Shown here: piece by piece, positions 60,712 through 64,000 of the stretch
Position numbering within the stretch: position 1 is the first letter of the stretch
How the letters are laid out: the number at the start of each line of letters is the position of its first letter
NCBI GenBank assembly: GCA_002413455.1
Contig: DHXA01000107.1
Span: 2,331-66,330, forward strand
From: Rhodanobacter sp. UBA5168
Lineage (GTDB): Bacteria; Pseudomonadota; Gammaproteobacteria; Xanthomonadales; Rhodanobacteraceae
Length of the DNA: 64,000 nucleotides
Reading direction: 5' to 3'
The notes under the pieces: model-generated
Database searches by the model: none
What the model saw: only the letters and a program-made list of their open reading frames with translations
What the model was told of the DNA's origin: nothing
Program-made: the position numbers and the translations under genes

Positions 60712-62190
60712 ATGAATACGCCGCACGCGCAGACCTGGAAAGCAGACCCCGACGGTGGCGAGCATCGGATCCAGATCAATGTGTCGCCTCATGCCGGCGA
60801 AGTCGACCTTTCGGCGCTCGATGGGCACGGCGGCGGCAGGGCCCTGCTGGATCCGGTATCGATAGCCGATCTGCTGCGCAATGGATTCGTCTATCCGCCC
60901 CACACGATTTTTCGGGATGTGAAGGTCGCGAGTACCGGCTTCGATCCGACCCAGGATCTGCACGGCGATCCGGTATTTCACTTCACTCGCCAGTCGATCG
61001 CGGCTCAGCGACGTCCGTCGGCGGGCGCCGTGAACGAAGACCAGCTGTTGAACACCTATCACCGACTGCTGTGTGAGGCGGTGTCGCGTTCGAGTAGCGC
61101 AATGCACTCGCCCTGGCTGCTGCAGAGCGGCGGCAAGGATTCCACGTCGATGGCCATCGCCGTGGCGGAGGCCGCGCCGCAGACGACCTGCATCACCTAT
61201 CTTGGCGGACACGAAGAGGATGAGACCGGGTCTGCCCGATTCGTTGCGCGCAAACTTGGCCTGCGCCACGAATCGTTGGTTTGCGACCCGGGCCGAAGCT
61301 ACGATCGCTATCTGGCGTGTGTGCCAGGGATGCCGTTGCTGACAGCGGACTTTGCCACGCTTTCGTACGTGGATCTGGCGACCGAGATCGCCGCGAACGG
61401 CGGCGACGGCATACTTGACGCACTGGGCTCCGACCCGTATTTCGGCGTGCCTGCCCACTGGCAAACCCGCGTGCTCGCGCTGCTGGCTCGAGGGCTGCGT
61501 CTGCCGCCTGGCGTTTTCGAGTTAGGTCTTGTCGGCAGCAGCTTCGGGCTTTGCTATGTGCTCGGAACAGTGCAGATGGACGGCTTCGAGCGCTTCTATC
61601 CCGGCTCGCGTTTCACCGATGCGGAAGTCGATGGTTTGCTCGGCAGCGAATTCGCCGCGCTGTCCAAGCGCCGGCTGGAGGTCTTTCGCGCCGACATTGC
61701 CGCAGCCGTCTCGATGGAGGCTAGGCGCCGGGTGTCGGCGACGATCCTCGAGTCCGCCATCTTCGCCAAGGGAATGTATGCCGCCAAGGCTTTGACGTTG
61801 CGTCTGGCTTATCCGTATTGCGATACGCGCCTGTGCGACTGGGTTTTCCACGAGGTGCCGGACGATCGCCTGATCGGCCCGGGCGGTGTCAACAAGGTGC
61901 TGGTGCGCCAGCACATTGCCCGTTATTTCCGGGAGCTGCCCTATGTTGCGGCCAAGGGTTCCTTCCGTTTCGATCTCTGCGGGCTGGCGAGGCAGCGCTT
62001 CGATCAGGTGCACGCTTTCGCCACACAGGCGCAGGCGTTGCTGCCGGGCGCACCGATCTGGCTGGAGCACCACCGCAACCTGCTGCACAACAAATATTTT
62101 GCTTCGAAGTTCTATCTGCTTGCGATCGTGTTGCCGTGGTTGCTCAGCCGCATGGAGACAACCGCCGGACCGGTCCATGTCGCCCACTGA
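60712..62190 (+). CDS. Asparagine-synthetase-like PP-loop enzyme, paralogue 2
   Basis: This 492-residue copy has the same plan: SIADLLRNGFVYPPHTIFRDVK, the LLQSGGKDSTSMAIA loop, ATEIAANGGDGILDALGSDPYFG, FYPGSRFTDAEVDGLLG and GVNKVLVRQHIARYFRELP. No glutaminase domain. It is closer to paralogue 3 than to 1 (both have FYPGSRFTDAE and HEVPDDRLIGPGGVNKV; copy 1 has FPGSRFSDVE and HEVPDALLIGPRG). GGAGG lies well placed before the ATG at 60712; the longer frame is rejected. A 172-bp gap precedes it, so it may also have its own promoter. Confidence 0.85.
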   Translation: MNTPHAQTWKADPDGGEHRIQINVSPHAGEVDLSALDGHGGGRALLDPVSIADLLRNGFVYPPHTIFRDVKVASTGFDPTQDLHGDPVFHFTRQSIAAQRRPSAGAVNEDQLLNTYHRLLCEAVSRSSSAMHSPWLLQSGGKDSTSMAIAVAEAAPQTTCITYLGGHEEDETGSARFVARKLGLRHESLVCDPGRSYDRYLACVPGMPLLTADFATLSYVDLATEIAANGGDGILDALGSDPYFGVPAHWQTRVLALLARGLRLPPGVFELGLVGSSFGLCYVLGTVQMDGFERFYPGSRFTDAEVDGLLGSEFAALSKRRLEVFRADIAAAVSMEARRRVSATILESAIFAKGMYAAKALTLRLAYPYCDTRLCDWVFHEVPDDRLIGPGGVNKVLVRQHIARYFRELPYVAAKGSFRFDLCGLARQRFDQVHAFATQAQALLPGAPIWLEHHRNLLHNKYFASKFYLLAIVLPWLLSRMETTAGPVHVAH

Positions 62191-62498
62191 AAAAGTCGTG
62201 CGCTGGCCGACCCGGGTCGATCCATGCGCTTCCCCGCGGCTTGCAGGCCGCTGCCCGGCCAGCGTCGCGTTCTTCGGTCCCGGTAGTCATGTGGAAGGGA
62301 CCTTTCACCGATCGGACGGATTTGACGCCGGCTCGCGCTCATACGTCGGCCGTTCAGCAAACGGACTTCCGATCATTCGCCAATCTTTATGGCGCCGTCC
62401 TGTCGCATCGGCCTGTTCCGTTGTGACAGAGCCTGCCACGGGTGGAAGACGCCGCATTGCCTGCGTGCCTCTGACAACCGCGTCACACGCCTGATTCT
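62191..62498. other. 308-bp gap between paralogues 2 and 3
   Basis: I see no gene with coding support, no clear terminator and no repeat. One plus frame is open through the gap but is Cys-rich with mixed third positions, unlike the neighbouring genes. It may be decayed sequence left from the duplication. Confidence 0.45.
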
Positions 62499-63998
62499 AT
62501 GGTGGCCAATATGCAACCAAATAAGATCGAGACATTGGGTATCGGAGAGATCGAATCGCGCGTTCAGATTGCCGCATCACCCTATCAGGGCAACGGTGAG
62601 GTGAATTTTTCGACGCTTGACGGACACGGCAGCGGCAAGGCCGTACTGGATCCGATATCGATCGCCGATCTCCTGCGCAATGGATTTGTCTACCCGCCCC
62701 ATTCCATTTATGGCGATGTGAAGGTTGCAACGTCGGGCTTCGATGCGAATCAGGATCTGTACGACCACCCCCGGTTCCAGTGGCCATTTCAATCGTCGAT
62801 GGTGTCATCGCGACCAGCCGCTGATAGCGTCGACGATCGGGCTCTGCTGGCAACCTATCATCGCCTGCTGTGCGATGCAGTGTTGCGTTGTACCGGTGAC
62901 ATGCAATCGCCATGGCTGTTGCAGAGCGGAGGCAAGGATTCCACCTCGATGGCGATCGCGGCGGCCGAAGTCAGCCCGCGAACCACATGCCTGACCTATC
63001 TGGGCGGGCCCGAGGAGAACGAGGTCGCTTCCGCCCGCTTGGTGGCGAAGAAACTTGGACTGCGCCACGAGACGCTGACCTGCGATCCGGGTCGAGCTTA
63101 CGATCGTTATCTGGCGATGGTGCCGCGAATACCGTTGCTGACGGCGGATTTTGCCTCGCTGTCCTATGCCGATCTGGCCACCGAGGTCGACCTCCGTGGT
63201 GGTGACGGGATCATCGACGCGCTGGGGTCGGATGCCTATTTCGGCCTGCCGGTTGAACTAAGGAAGCGCATGCTGTTGATGCTGGCCCGGGGTTTGCCGC
63301 TGCCGTCCGGCGTCTTCGGGCTCGGCCCGATCGGCCGGAGTTTCAAATTTTGCTACGCCCTCGGCACGTTGCAGATGAACAGCTTCGAGCGCTTCTATCC
63401 CGGTTCGCGTTTCACCGACGCTGAAACGGACGAGTTGCTCGGCCGGCCGATTGCGTCCCGTTCACGGCAGCGGCTGGAAACCTTTCGCGAGAACATTGCC
63501 GCCGCGGATTCGTGGGAGGCAAGGCGTCAGATATCGGTGGGGATTCTGGAATCCGCTGTCTATGCCAAAGGGATGTATGCCGCCGAAGCCCTGTCGCTGC
63601 GGCTGGTCTATCCCTATTGCGACAAGCGCTTGCGCGACTGGGTTTTTCACGAGGTGCCGGACGATCGCCTGATCGGTCCGGGCGGCGTCAACAAAGTGCT
63701 GGTGCGCCAGCACATCGCTCAATATTTCCAGGAGCTGCCCTACGTCACGGCCAAGGGCTCGTTCCGTTTCGATCTCTGTGGACTGGCCAGGCAGCGTTTC
63801 GATCAGGTGCATGCTTTCGCCGTGCAGACCCGGGCGTTGCTGCCGGGTGCTTCACGCTGGCTGGAGATCCATCGCGATCGGTTGGACAACAAATACTTCG
63901 CCTCGAAATTCTATTTGCTCGCCGTCATCCTGCCGTGGCTGCACAGCCGCCTGCACAACGCGCGCCCGCTCCGCGTCGATGAGCTGCCAGCATCATGA
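62499..63998 (+). CDS. Asparagine-synthetase-like PP-loop enzyme, paralogue 3
   Basis: This 499-residue copy keeps SIADLLRNGFVYPPHSIYGDVK, LLQSGGKDSTSMAIA, the GGDGIIDALGSDAYFG loop and the shared C-terminal block. The second variable segment differs (EVDLRGGDG for EIAANGGDG), showing divergence. Start: ATG 62499, or ATG 62511, which has GGTGG at a better distance. The 308-bp gap before it shows no gene; one frame (62177-62494) is open but has poor codon use. Its stop overlaps an ATG at 63995, so another coupled gene probably begins at the window end. Confidence 0.85.
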   Translation: MVANMQPNKIETLGIGEIESRVQIAASPYQGNGEVNFSTLDGHGSGKAVLDPISIADLLRNGFVYPPHSIYGDVKVATSGFDANQDLYDHPRFQWPFQSSMVSSRPAADSVDDRALLATYHRLLCDAVLRCTGDMQSPWLLQSGGKDSTSMAIAAAEVSPRTTCLTYLGGPEENEVASARLVAKKLGLRHETLTCDPGRAYDRYLAMVPRIPLLTADFASLSYADLATEVDLRGGDGIIDALGSDAYFGLPVELRKRMLLMLARGLPLPSGVFGLGPIGRSFKFCYALGTLQMNSFERFYPGSRFTDAETDELLGRPIASRSRQRLETFRENIAAADSWEARRQISVGILESAVYAKGMYAAEALSLRLVYPYCDKRLRDWVFHEVPDDRLIGPGGVNKVLVRQHIAQYFQELPYVTAKGSFRFDLCGLARQRFDQVHAFAVQTRALLPGASRWLEIHRDRLDNKYFASKFYLLAVILPWLHSRLHNARPLRVDELPAS

Positions 63999-64000
63999 GC

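Noticed and set aside
62177-62494. Possible small gene between PP-loop paralogues 2 and 3
   Set aside because: The frame starts inside paralogue 2 and is rich in Cys, with only moderate third-position GC. No ribosome-binding site or domain is seen.
1-64000. rRNA, tRNA, CRISPR array, prophage or insertion sequence
   Set aside because: I found no regularly spaced repeats, no transposase or integrase, and no tRNA cloverleaf in the gaps. Only REP-type palindromes are present.

Overview
The window looks like chromosomal DNA of a high-GC gammaproteobacterium of the Xanthomonadales, most likely a Rhodanobacteraceae member (Rhodanobacter/Dyella/Luteibacter type). This rests on gene content and protein style: a GumB/Wza-like exporter, an Oar-like TonB receptor, PdsR/PdsS-type regulators, DUF6249 and Mpo1-like proteins. 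It is a judgement, not a database result. The first 14 bases match the 3' part of the Tn5/Nextera mosaic end, so the window begins at a contig end with leftover adapter. I saw no rRNA, tRNA or CRISPR array.

Region 1 (15-11,200) holds mixed genes: a DapB-like reductase lacking the catalytic His pair, an ECF sigma factor with a membrane partner, DUF3224 and YdcF proteins, and DNA polymerase IV. These are followed by a possible small-molecule locus (5,077-10,971): a YqcI/YcgG (GntA-like) heme N-hydroxylase, a DUF1989 protein, two ATP-grasp proteins, a membrane protein and an APC permease.

Region 2 (11,239-28,735) has a GH-A lipoprotein glycosidase, an AT-rich Rhs toxin-like gene with an HEGQH zincin motif and a small secreted neighbour, and a second Y-family polymerase. 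Housekeeping genes follow (purC, a cytochrome c, djlA, rpe, trpE). Also here are a two-peptide mini-operon too short for routine gene calling, a PdsR/PdsS-like two-component system with no sortase nearby, and a secreted UbiC-like protein coupled to trpE.

Region 3 (28,732-48,175) is the most coherent block. Two divergent gene sets start from a shared control region near 40,300. The minus set encodes a transglutaminase-like protein, a TonB receptor, diaminopimelate decarboxylase, a membrane-type dipeptidase, two beta-lactamase-fold hydrolases, a D-Ala-D-Ala dipeptidase and an N-acetylmuramoyl-L-alanine amidase. The plus set encodes a DUF819 transporter, an NlpC/P60 endopeptidase, an L-Ala-D/L-Glu epimerase, an RpiR-type regulator, an L,D-transpeptidase-like lipoprotein, a dicarboxylate/amino-acid symporter and a DauA-like D-amino-acid dehydrogenase. 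Together they form a plausible pathway for taking up and catabolising cell-wall peptides, comparable in logic to Bacillus ykfABCD but much larger.

Region 4 (48,573-end) is an exopolysaccharide locus. A Wza/GumB-like exporter on the minus strand faces, across about 890 bp of AT-rich non-coding DNA, a plus-strand operon: Wzb phosphatase, Wzc kinase, Wzx flippase, nitroreductase, pyruvyl transferase, GT2 glycosyltransferase and EpsG/Wzy-like polymerase. It ends with three tandem paralogues of an asparagine-synthetase-like PP-loop enzyme that lack the glutaminase domain. The locus probably continues beyond the window.
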